41,223 bases of DNA from an uncultured Colwellia sp. GTDB taxonomy: Bacteria > Pseudomonadota > Gammaproteobacteria > Enterobacterales > Alteromonadaceae. The translations under genes and the position numbers were made by a program. Below, piece by piece: positions 1-7,360 of this stretch (its first letter is position 1; the number at the start of each line of letters is the position of its first letter). Location of the stretch: NCBI GenBank assembly GCA_913063325.1, contig CAJXYE010000039.1:1-41223 (forward strand). Direction: 5' to 3'. Below the pieces are notes generated by a model, which made no database searches, was not told the origin of the DNA, and saw only the letters and a list, made by a program, of their open reading frames with translations.

Positions 1-50
1 AAAAAGCCAGAGAGCCTAGAGTACTTGCTGCCTTGGAACATCAAGCAAGG

Positions 51-581
51 CTAGACGCCTTTCCCCATACGCTTACGAATTGTTGGCATAAAAAGCTCAT
101 TACTTTTTGCCGCCGCTAATCGGTCTAATAAGACAAGAATAAAGCGTTGTGTTTGCTCTGTTTCTTCATAATCTTCAGGCCAACTTGAAATTTCTAATAT
201 CAATGACTTTAATAAAGGGTCAATGGTTAACGGCCTTACTTTATTACCTAATATTGCACTCAAGACAGAGTCTATATATAAACTACGATAACTCACTTTA
301 TTTTTACAAAAGTGCTGATGTGCTGTGCCCGCAGGTATCCATAATGCTTGCTCTGGGGGAATAACAAAAATCCCGGCATCAGTTTCAATATGCATAACGC
401 CAACACATGAATAGGAAAGCTGTGACCAAGGATGAGAATGGCTAACTATCTGTGTCATGGCTTTAAATTCAGCAGACGTGGGTAATACCGCCCGTGGTAA
501 AGCCGGATAAAGTCGACTCGGGCTTTGTTGATGCCAACTTGATTTTGTCTGAATTGATAAATTAAGTGTCATAATTGTCAC
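51..581 (-). pseudogene. AraC-family regulator, N-terminal cupin part only (truncated)
   Basis: The 176-residue product matches the N-terminal arm of AraC-type activators: an H-x-H-x-W...QL-Y motif near residues 48-56, then G-V...T-D-A-G...I-P-P and W-I-P-A-G-T-A-H (about 61-88), and S-L-Y-I-D-S, the cupin-like effector pocket. In this family the cupin and linker end in a phrase like L-x-M-P and are followed by about 100 residues carrying two helix-turn-helix motifs. Here L-F-M-P (about residues 163-166) is followed by ten unrelated residues and a TAG stop, so the DNA-binding half is missing. The downstream sequence (positions 1-50) shows no HTH remnant in the same frame. A rearrangement junction near positions 55-85 is my inference; an insertion reaching in from the left edge would fit. 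It could still be expressed as a non-DNA-binding protein. Confidence 0.6.
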
Positions 582-767
582 TATTGGTCACGTTGGAATA
601 ATCATATAATGGTTACTTTAGCTGTACAAGCAGATATGCCAAAGAGGTCTTGTAGAGCTATCGTTTTTTGGCATTTAGTACTGACACTTGGCAAGTTAGC
701 GTTAACTTTTTAGTACTAATTACCAAGTGTTAGTAACGCAGTATCAGCTTTTAAAGCAAGGATTATT
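582..767. promoter_or_regulatory. Divergent intergenic region with clustered inverted and direct repeats
   Basis: This spacer separates the araC-type remnant from the MFS gene. It holds a TATAAT at 605-610 without a clear -35, an 8-bp inverted repeat ATGCCAAA/TTTGGCAT (636-643, 667-674), a second inverted repeat ACACTTGG/CCAAGTGT (684-691, 723-730), and a direct repeat TTTAGTACT (674-682, 709-717). The nesting suggests an operator or a folded leader for the MFS gene, but no known motif is recognised. Confidence 0.35.
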
Positions 768-1982
768 ATGGACAAAGTAAGCACGGAAAAAGAAACACCA
801 CTTATAGCAGAGCAAGGTAAAATCGGGCAAAGTCCGTTTGTCTTCTTAGCTGTTGCCAGCATTATTATGTCAATAACCTTTGCTGGGTGGATGGCTATGC
901 TCAATAATTTTGTTATTGAGCAAGCAGCCTTTACCGGCGCTGAAATAGGCATGCTGCAGTCGCTAAGGGAAATCCCAGGGTTTTTAGCCTTTACAGCTGT
1001 TTTTGTATTGCTCGTTTTTACCGAGCAAGTATTCGCTTTAATCTCATTATGTGTGTTATCCATAGGTGTTGCGATCACAGGACTGTTCCCTAGCATTTAT
1101 GGCCTTTATGCAACCACAGTATTAATGTCTATTGGTTTTCATTATTACGAAACCTTGAATACCTCATTAAGCTTGCAGTGGTTTAAAAAGGATGAGGCTC
1201 CGGCAAAACTAGGTAAGCTAATGTCAATAAAGTCTGCGGCTTCATTGATGTGTTATACCTTGATTTGGTTAGGTTTTAGTGTTTTTTCTGCGAACTATCA
1301 AATAATGTATTTGTTTTTTGGGTTAACTGGGTTGCTGCTAACTCTTTGGTTAGCTTTTTTTATGCCTAAATTTCCTATGGAACATGTGCAGCACAAAAAA
1401 ATTATATTAAGAAAACGTTATAGTTTGTATTACTTACTGACTTTTTTAGCGGGCGCACGTCGACAAATATTTGTTGTTTTTGCTGGCTTCCTAATGGTCG
1501 AAAAATTTGGTTATAGTGTTCAGCAAATTACCGTCTTGTATATGATTAATCATGTGATTAATTTCTTCTTAGCACCCAAAATAGGTCAATGGATTGCAAA
1601 AGTTGGCGAGCGTAAAGCACTAACCATAGAGTATCTTGGGCTCATTACCGTCTTTGTTGGTTATGCTTTGGTTGAGTCATCTGATATTGCCGCAGTGCTT
1701 TATGTCATTGATCACTTATTTTTTGCCATGGCAATCGCATTAAAGACCTATTTTCAAAAAATAGCCGATCCAAAAGATATTGCCTCAAGTGCCGGGGTTA
1801 GCTTTAGTATCAATCATATTGCTGCGGTTGTGATACCAGCCACTTTTGGTTTAATTTGGCTTTATGATCATTCATTAGTTTTTTATGCTGGGGCTGTATT
1901 TGCTTTACTTTCTTTAGCGGCAAGCCAGTTTGTGAATACCGATAAGGCGTATACGGAGATTAATGTAGAAAAGACAGCTTAA
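768..1982 (+). CDS. MFS transporter
   Basis: The 404-residue hydrophobic protein has about twelve membrane segments in two halves of six, with a polar central loop near residues 200-217 and a loop between the second-half helices reading G-Q-W-I-A-K-V-G-E-R-K (about 273-283), the position of the MFS A-like motif. Length and layout fit the major facilitator superfamily, a secondary carrier of the inner membrane. The substrate is not readable from the sequence. The ATG is preceded by AAGGA about 8 bases upstream, which supports this start. It stands alone, divergent from the araC-type remnant and convergent with the lysR-type gene. It may once have been the target of the truncated AraC regulator, which is inference from position only. 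Confidence 0.85.
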   Translation: MDKVSTEKETPLIAEQGKIGQSPFVFLAVASIIMSITFAGWMAMLNNFVIEQAAFTGAEIGMLQSLREIPGFLAFTAVFVLLVFTEQVFALISLCVLSIGVAITGLFPSIYGLYATTVLMSIGFHYYETLNTSLSLQWFKKDEAPAKLGKLMSIKSAASLMCYTLIWLGFSVFSANYQIMYLFFGLTGLLLTLWLAFFMPKFPMEHVQHKKIILRKRYSLYYLLTFLAGARRQIFVVFAGFLMVEKFGYSVQQITVLYMINHVINFFLAPKIGQWIAKVGERKALTIEYLGLITVFVGYALVESSDIAAVLYVIDHLFFAMAIALKTYFQKIADPKDIASSAGVSFSINHIAAVVIPATFGLIWLYDHSLVFYAGAVFALLSLAASQFVNTDKAYTEINVEKTA

Positions 1983-2047
1983 GATTAATAGCACTCAATT
2001 TAAGGGAATTTCAGCTGGTATTAAGTGCTAATTTATCGCTTGTCTTT

Positions 2048-2953
2048 TTAATACATATGTATTTGATCACTTTCGTTATCTAGCCGTGCTGCTTTTAAAA
2101 ATTGATAAAAGCACTGAATACGGGCGCTATGTTTTAAGTCTTTATGATATACAAACCAAATAGTTTCATCCTTCTTTGGAATGTCTAAATCAATTTTGAC
2201 CATGGATGGATTTAAGCCTGCTTGGTGTTCACCTAATGGGCCAATGCCCATACCGGCAATAACGGCTTCATGAATATCAGGGAAATGGTTACTTTGAAAA
2301 ACAATTCTGTTTTTATCTATTTTATCAACAATATAGTTAACAAATGGTATGCGGTATTTCTCAGGAGTCGGCAATACCCATTGGTGATCGTTAAACTCAC
2401 TAATGTTTTTTGGTTGACCAAACTCATCGATATAACTTTGTGTTGCATAATACGCAGTAGTTAACCGAGTTAAATTCTTAACGACAAGGTCAACACCTAC
2501 GGGACTGGGGCCAGCTCGAAATGAGACATGTGCGGCACCAGAGTCGAGCGGTACTATGTCATCGGTAGAAATGAATTTAAGGCGGATCTTTGGGTATTTG
2601 TCTCTAAACGCTTTTAACGTTGGCGTGATAACAGGGGAGAATGAGCTTACTGTGGTGACCCTTAACTCACCACTAATATCACCCTCAACATTTTGTAGTT
2701 TATTTTCTAAACTGGAAAATTTGGCCAACATCTCTGGCATTTCATCCATTAAAACACAACCCGCATCGGTGAGTTTATAACCACGCTGGTGGCGAATAAA
2801 TAGCTTTACTTCAAGTGCTTGCTCTAATTGATTAATACGTCTCAATACAGTGGCATGATTAATACCTAATGACATACCTGCTTGGCTTAAGCTGCCATCA
2901 ATAGCGACTTGGTACGCTATTTTGTAATCATCCCAAGAAATACCTTTCATCAT
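2048..2953 (-). CDS. LysR-family transcriptional regulator
   Basis: The 301-residue protein begins with a winged helix-turn-helix (about residues 5-65; S-L-S-Q-A-G...I-N-H-A-T-V-L-R-R-I-N-Q-L-E) followed by the linker helix and a two-lobed effector domain (about 90-295). This is the standard LysR layout and length. It is transcribed away from the cytochrome b561/yceI pair, the usual arrangement for a LysR regulator and its target, and a perfect palindrome lies 33 bases upstream of its start (2986-3009). Negative autoregulation with control of the divergent operon is therefore likely. The effector is unknown. Two consecutive ATGs occur at the start; I kept the first. Confidence 0.88.
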   Translation of the reverse strand: MMKGISWDDYKIAYQVAIDGSLSQAGMSLGINHATVLRRINQLEQALEVKLFIRHQRGYKLTDAGCVLMDEMPEMLAKFSSLENKLQNVEGDISGELRVTTVSSFSPVITPTLKAFRDKYPKIRLKFISTDDIVPLDSGAAHVSFRAGPSPVGVDLVVKNLTRLTTAYYATQSYIDEFGQPKNISEFNDHQWVLPTPEKYRIPFVNYIVDKIDKNRIVFQSNHFPDIHEAVIAGMGIGPLGEHQAGLNPSMVKIDLDIPKKDETIWFVYHKDLKHSARIQCFYQFLKAARLDNESDQIHMY

Positions 2954-2985
2954 TCATCTCGTTATTAATAATAAATTAAAAATAT

Positions 2986-3009
2986 CTATTGTGCATATTT
3001 GCACAATAG
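2986..3009. promoter_or_regulatory. Perfect palindrome, likely LysR operator
   Basis: CTATTGTGCA and its exact inverse TGCACAATAG are separated by TATT. The site lies between the lysR-type gene and the divergent b561 gene. LysR proteins bind interrupted dyads containing T-N11-A, which this site contains. Assignment to this regulator is by position and symmetry, not by a known consensus. Confidence 0.6.
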
Positions 3010-3119
3010 TTTCTCATTTATTGATGTTTTTTAATAGGGTGGTATTGATTATAGTAGCTGCAATGATTTGATAAGCACTTTGGTTGTTAAACGATTAGTT
3101 AAACTAACAAGGGCAGGGA

Positions 3120-3680
3120 ATGAAAATGATAAAGAATACCGAAAACGGCTATGGTCTTGTTGCAATAATACTTCATTGGCTTATGGCGATAACACTGTTT
3201 TCATTATTTGGCTTAGGCCTCTATATGGTTGAGCTGACTTATTATGATGCTTGGTATAAAGGCTCGTTAGATTTACATAAAAATATTGGCATGACGTTAT
3301 TTGTTGTCTTGATGTTGAGAATCGTCTGGCGGCTAGTCAATACCACGCCAAAAAATTCCGATAAATCTGCTAGTAGCGTGGAAATTAAAGCTGCGCACTA
3401 TGCGCATATTGCGCTTTATGCTTTGATGCTGGTGTTGATGTTAACGGGCTATTTAATTTCTACGGCCGATGGTAGAGCTATTGATGTATTTGGCTTAATG
3501 CAGGTACCCGCTTTCCCCTTCAACTTCGCCAATCAAGAAGATATTGCTGGCAGCATTCATGAAATTTTAGCGTGGACATTAATTTTGCTAAGTTTAGGCC
3601 ATGCACTAGCAGCGCTAAAGCACCACTTCATAAATAAAAACAACACATTACTGCGTATGATTAAACCTTCGCACGAGTAG
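3120..3680 (+). CDS. yceJ: Cytochrome b561 (YceJ/CybB type)
   Basis: A 186-residue integral membrane protein with four predicted helices and histidines H19, H53, H147 and H161. The spacings 34 and 14 residues match the two haem-ligand pairs of Escherichia coli CybB (H13/H47 and H137/H151, recalled), so this is a di-haem b-type cytochrome of the inner membrane, probably passing electrons between quinol and a periplasmic or oxidant partner. It is followed by a yceI gene, the same order as E. coli yceJ-yceI. Two in-frame ATGs (3120 and 3126) each have a GGG-rich ribosome site at workable spacing, so the exact start is uncertain by two codons. The divergent lysR-type gene is the likely regulator. 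Confidence 0.88.
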   Translation: MKMIKNTENGYGLVAIILHWLMAITLFSLFGLGLYMVELTYYDAWYKGSLDLHKNIGMTLFVVLMLRIVWRLVNTTPKNSDKSASSVEIKAAHYAHIALYALMLVLMLTGYLISTADGRAIDVFGLMQVPAFPFNFANQEDIAGSIHEILAWTLILLSLGHALAALKHHFINKNNTLLRMIKPSHE

Positions 3681-3781
3681 AGTAATACCAAGTAAAAATA
3701 ATTAATCATATTTATTAAAAGAACAATATCAATACACTCAAAGTCTGAATACATCACTTGAAGACATAAAAGGAATATCAC

Positions 3782-4381
3782 ATGAAAAAGGCACTATTAA
3801 CAACTGCACTAACCACAAGTTTACTTGCTAGCTCACTACTTGCCACAATAGCAGCTAGTTCTGTACAAGCTGCAGATTATAAAGTAGATGTTAAAGGCGC
3901 TCATGCTTTTGTACAGTTTAAAATTAAGCATTTAGGTTACAGCTGGTTGTTAGGCCGTTTTAATACTTTTGATGGTGATTTCTCTTATGATGAAAAATCG
4001 CCAAACAATGCAAAAATTAGTATTGAAATAGACACTAAGAGTATCGATTCAAACCACGCAGAACGTGATAAACACCTTAAAGGCAAAGACTTCTTAAATG
4101 TTAGCAGCTTTCCAAAAGCGACTTTTACCAGTAGTAGCATTAAATTTAGTGATAATGAAAATGCCATCGTTACCGGTGAATTTACCCTAAAAGGTGTAAC
4201 TAAAACCATCTCTTTTTCTGTAATAAAAATTGGAGAAGGGCAAGATCCTTGGGGTGGTCATCGTACTGGTTTCTCAGGAACCACTAGTTTAAAGTTGGCT
4301 GATTACGGTATTACCTATAACTTAGGCCCTGCATCAACACACGTTGAAATGGCTTTGCATATTGAAGGTGTAAGAATTTAG
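3782..4381 (+). CDS. yceI: YceI-family periplasmic lipocalin-like protein
   Basis: The 199-residue precursor has a clear signal peptide (K-K start, hydrophobic stretch, V-Q-A cleavage after about residue 30). The mature part has the YceI signatures: V-x-F-x-I-K-H-L-G near the N-terminus, the segment H-A-E-R-D-K-H-L-K-G-K-D-F-L (about 74-87), T-G-E-F-T-L-K-G-V-T-K, and a C-terminal beta strand pair. YceI proteins form an extended beta barrel that binds polyprenyl (isoprenoid quinone-like) lipids. Pairing with a b561 cytochrome suggests a shared lipid-quinone or redox-stress role, which is inference. The gene follows the b561 gene by about 100 bases and ends in a strong terminator, so the two are likely one transcript. 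Confidence 0.9.
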   Translation: MKKALLTTALTTSLLASSLLATIAASSVQAADYKVDVKGAHAFVQFKIKHLGYSWLLGRFNTFDGDFSYDEKSPNNAKISIEIDTKSIDSNHAERDKHLKGKDFLNVSSFPKATFTSSSIKFSDNENAIVTGEFTLKGVTKTISFSVIKIGEGQDPWGGHRTGFSGTTSLKLADYGITYNLGPASTHVEMALHIEGVRI

Positions 4382-4408
4382 TTAAAAATTTAATTTATTC
4401 ATTTTTGT

Positions 4409-4432
4409 AAGCCAGCTTAATGCTGGCTTTTT
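4409..4432 (+). terminator. Rho-independent terminator after yceI
   Basis: AAGCCAGC, loop TTAAT, GCTGGCTT followed by a T run. It sits 28 bases past the yceI stop and closes the b561/yceI operon. Confidence 0.9.
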
Positions 4433-4762
4433 ATTTTCCGTTATCTATACAAATCAAACTTATCCCCCTCATTAATCTCAAAAAGCCTTTGTCAGCTATC
4501 TGATTCTTTACCTGCATTGCATTTTGAGAACTCATTTCAATATTCAACTTTCTATTTACTTACTATTTTACTTTTCTTCATAGGGGGGGATGCCTAATAA
4601 GCCGATAAATAAAGGGGGGAAAGGAATAGTTATCCCGTTTTATGTAACTTGGTATATCAATTGCACTTCAACTACTACTTAAGGGTTTTATTATATTCAA
4701 ATGAAGAGCTGAATATTTTATGTAGTTACTTCCTTTTATATTTTCTCGGCTAAGGAGCTCAT
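4433..4762. other. Gene-free leader region before the response-regulator cassette
   Basis: No credible ORF is seen. The stretch contains two G-rich blocks (seven G near 4585-4591 and six G near 4615-4620) about 30 bases apart, a CCCCC at about 4464-4468 that could pair with either, and a candidate sigma-54 promoter (4650-4665). An AAGGAG ribosome site (about 4752-4757) precedes the ATG at 4763. I did not recognise a known riboswitch. Confidence 0.4.
4650..4665 (+). promoter_or_regulatory. Candidate sigma-54 (-24/-12) promoter
   Basis: The sequence TGG-TATATCAAT-TGCA has GG and GC separated by exactly ten bases and a perfect TTGCA downstream half; nine of twelve consensus positions match TGGCACG-N4-TTGCW. 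It lies about 98 bases before the ATG of the response-regulator gene. No enhancer-binding activator is encoded nearby, so support is from sequence match only. Confidence 0.35.
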
Positions 4763-5617
4763 ATGTTAGAAGAAAAAAGTGTCCTTATAGTTGATGATGA
4801 ACTCGGTGTTAGGCAAACATTAAAAAGAGGTATTCACCGCCAATTTAATAAAGGTCGCAAACGAGTCTCTATTTTAGAGGCAGGTAATGGCGAAGAAGCT
4901 ATTTCATTAGCTAATAGCTTTTCTCCTGATTTAATTCTAATGGATATACGCATGCCAATTATGGATGGACTCAAAGCGTGTAGTATATTAAGAAGGGATA
5001 GTAAATTTGCCTCAACGATGATCATTATGCTGACCTGTGAAATAACTGAAGAAAGTCAAGGATTACTCTCGGGCGCGGATGATTACGTCATAAAGCCTTT
5101 TGATATTAAAACCTTACTCATTCGTATTGAAAGAGGTTTATTTAAGCAAAAATCAATGGAGAGAGTATCTTACACTGAAAGCAATGGTGTCTTATCGAAA
5201 AACTTTTTTGTAGACAGTTGGTTAACTTATGAGGTTTCTAGAGCTAAGCGTTTTCAACACTCTTTAAGTTTATTGTTAGTAAGAATTGATTCGATAGATT
5301 CCCATAAGTCGACTGAAAATAGTGACTTGGCTTTGATAGGTTTATTAAAGAGTAGAGCATCAGATCTGTTAATCAAGTGGGGGGAGAATACCTTCGCTAT
5401 TTTACTTATTGAAACCTGTGCTGATGATGCTGTTTTACTTGCAAAGCGAATAATCTGGTTAGCTCACAATTACCCTGATCTTTTACATCCTAATTTAGGT
5501 ATTGCCAACTTAGAAGATACACTTACTGATGACTTGATTATTAATGCCGAATACTCATTAGCAGCTTCAGTGAGTACTGGGGAAGTCGTGCTTAATAGGC
5601 TGGCGGTGAAACTGTAA
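4763..5617 (+). CDS. Response regulator with degenerate GGDEF domain
   Basis: A 284-residue cytosolic protein. Residues 5-125 form a receiver with acidic pocket D11-D12, phospho-acceptor D61 (in L-M-D-I-R-M-P-I-M-D-G), T91 and K111. Residues about 155-275 have the pattern of a GGDEF domain (A-K-R-F-Q-H-S-L-S-L-L-L-V-R-I-D, then a strand-helix ladder) but the signature loop reads K-W-G-E-N-T-F where G-G-D-E-F is expected, and no RxxD inhibitory site precedes it. Diguanylate cyclase activity is unlikely; a protein-binding or nucleotide-sensing role is more plausible. It opens a + strand cassette with a porin-like gene, an unknown exported protein and a histidine kinase. A strong AAGGAG precedes the ATG. 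The kinase at 7361-9340 is the obvious partner, by position. Confidence 0.8.
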   Translation: MLEEKSVLIVDDELGVRQTLKRGIHRQFNKGRKRVSILEAGNGEEAISLANSFSPDLILMDIRMPIMDGLKACSILRRDSKFASTMIIMLTCEITEESQGLLSGADDYVIKPFDIKTLLIRIERGLFKQKSMERVSYTESNGVLSKNFFVDSWLTYEVSRAKRFQHSLSLLLVRIDSIDSHKSTENSDLALIGLLKSRASDLLIKWGENTFAILLIETCADDAVLLAKRIIWLAHNYPDLLHPNLGIANLEDTLTDDLIINAEYSLAASVSTGEVVLNRLAVKL

Positions 5618-5665
5618 GCGTTAATTTATATTACTAATATATGAAATTTACTTTTCTAGTGGGGA

Positions 5666-6670
5666 ATGATGAAACCATTATTATTCAAATCATACATAGG
5701 CTATCTGTTATTCTTTTTGGCGTCTGTGCCCCTAACATGTTATGCAAATTTCTCTCAAAATCTCAGATGGAGTTTAGATGGGAGTTTTCGATTAAATCTT
5801 AATGAGGCATTAGGTAATACTAGTCGTATTTATGCTTTAGGCTTAGACACCCATAAGGTCTTTACTTCCCCTACTGGGGATATAGGTTATGGAGTAGGAC
5901 AGCTTTATTATACTAAGTTATCAAACCATATCCCGGTACCATTTTTATTTACCTCTAAAGATGATAGTGAATTCATCATTAGAGAAGCTCACCTCAATTA
6001 CACCGCAGGACCTAGTTGGTTTCCTAATATAAGAGTAGGTCACTTTACCTTACCCTTTGGCTTAGAAGAGAGTATCGATACCAATGGCCGGTTACTTGAT
6101 TATTATCATGGTAAAAACTTAGGAACCAAGCTGGATTGGGGGCTTAGTCTCAATAAAGTATTGAGCCAAATAGAGTATAACGTTAGTTACACTCTGGGTG
6201 GTAAAGACAAGGCAAAATCGGTTGATGGCTCATATGTGGTTACAGCAAGAGTAGGTTCATTAAGCCACTTAGATTTTGTGCTTGGATTATCCGTTTTAAA
6301 TGGAAAAATTGATGGAGTTTCAAGAAAAAGAATAGCACTTGATTGGCAATACTATTATGCCTCCTGGGGATTATTAGGGGAGTTAGCTATAGGTGAAAAT
6401 AATAATCAGCTGCAGGGCTGGCAAGAGGAAAAATACAGTTTAGTTGAGCTAAATAAAACTACCATTAATAATCAATTAAAGTTATATAGCCAGTTCATTT
6501 TTAAGGATAGAGAGTCTCAACAAAGTGCAGATAAACTGGTCAATATTGGCTTTAGTTATCAAGTTAATACTCAGTTTGAGTTGAGCATTTCAGCTGGGAT
6601 GCAAATAAATACTCCGGTTAGTGGTAAAAAGAAGCAATTGGCTAGAGTACAGATAAGGTATAGGTACTGA
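5666..6670 (+). CDS. Outer-membrane beta-barrel protein (porin-like)
   Basis: The 334-residue precursor has a signal peptide ending near residue 27 (C-Y-A) and then an alternating polar/aromatic pattern typical of transmembrane beta strands, ending in V-Q-I-R-Y-R-Y with a terminal aromatic residue as expected for BAM-dependent barrels. The segment R-E-A-H-L-N-Y...I-R-V-G-H-F-T-L-P-F-G-L-E-E-S (about 110-140) recalls the phosphate-selective porin OprO/OprP family, where an internal R-x-G-x-x-x-x-P-F motif is common, though the protein is shorter than those porins. Substrate is unknown. The first two codons are both ATG; the second has better spacing to the GTGGGG. It ends one base before the next gene, so tight co-translation is likely. 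Confidence 0.75.
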   Translation: MMKPLLFKSYIGYLLFFLASVPLTCYANFSQNLRWSLDGSFRLNLNEALGNTSRIYALGLDTHKVFTSPTGDIGYGVGQLYYTKLSNHIPVPFLFTSKDDSEFIIREAHLNYTAGPSWFPNIRVGHFTLPFGLEESIDTNGRLLDYYHGKNLGTKLDWGLSLNKVLSQIEYNVSYTLGGKDKAKSVDGSYVVTARVGSLSHLDFVLGLSVLNGKIDGVSRKRIALDWQYYYASWGLLGELAIGENNNQLQGWQEEKYSLVELNKTTINNQLKLYSQFIFKDRESQQSADKLVNIGFSYQVNTQFELSISAGMQINTPVSGKKKQLARVQIRYRY

Positions 6671-6671
6671 T

Positions 6672-7268
6672 ATGAAAATATTATCCATTTTGTTAATGCT
6701 AATATTAATTTCTAGTAATGTTAACGCAATAGCTTATTGCTCCTTACGTGATCCTGTTTCACAGATAGCAAAGCTTTATCCGCAAAAAACTAATCAGTTA
6801 TCAATTGTTAAAACGGTAGATGATAATACGCGTGCTCAGGTGCAAATTGCACTACCGAGTAATGATTTACATTTTAGTGAGTTAGGGCAGCATACTTTGT
6901 ATATTGCTATGCTCGGTAAAAATGCATTAGGTTATGTTCATGTGAGATCAGAGCAAAGTGATTGGGGATTGGTAGAAATAGTATGGGCGATTGATAAAAA
7001 TTTAAGGGTAAGCAACTTTACTTTTCAACGCTGTAGAAGCCCCCAAAATAAGAAAATTGCAGAAGGTAGTGATTTTAAGGATATTTTCATTGGTAAAAAT
7101 TATCAAGAATTGAAACAGCTTTTAAGTAATGACGGTATTACAGCAAATAAATACGTGTTGGAAAAAGCACAAAATGCCCCTGAGTTAGCGAATGTGGTGT
7201 TAAGGTGCGCATTGAAAACTCTACTGCTAACTGAGATATTGTGGGGAGATGAATTGAAAAAACTCTAG
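6672..7268 (+). CDS. Unknown exported protein with three conserved-looking cysteines
   Basis: The 198-residue product has a signal peptide (M-K-I-L-S...cleavage near N-V-N-A, residue 19), so it is periplasmic or surface-exposed. The mature protein starts with C23-S-L-R-D-P, holds H-F-S-E-L-G-Q-H-T-L-Y (about 67-77), G-Y-V-H-V-R-S-E...W-G-L-V-E-I-V-W (88-105), F-Q-R-C121-R, and a C-terminal helix with C179. The central part loosely resembles the strand pattern of FMN-binding (FMN_bind) domains, but the flavin-attachment S/T-G-A-T motif is absent, so I do not assign it. It is sandwiched between a porin-like gene (one-base gap) and a histidine kinase, which points to a role in sensing or handling a solute admitted by the barrel. 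Function unknown. Confidence 0.7.
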   Translation: MKILSILLMLILISSNVNAIAYCSLRDPVSQIAKLYPQKTNQLSIVKTVDDNTRAQVQIALPSNDLHFSELGQHTLYIAMLGKNALGYVHVRSEQSDWGLVEIVWAIDKNLRVSNFTFQRCRSPQNKKIAEGSDFKDIFIGKNYQELKQLLSNDGITANKYVLEKAQNAPELANVVLRCALKTLLLTEILWGDELKKL

Positions 7269-7360
7269 TTCTGTCTAAGCGAACTCAGAGTCGAACATTC
7301 TAATTCACTCGGCTATGATAGTAATAACGATTTATTCCTATAATCTAACAATGGCCATTA

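Noticed and set aside
4585..4620. Possible riboswitch or G-quadruplex in the G-rich blocks before the receiver gene
   Set aside because: Only two G runs are present, too few for an intramolecular quadruplex, and no known riboswitch core was recognised.
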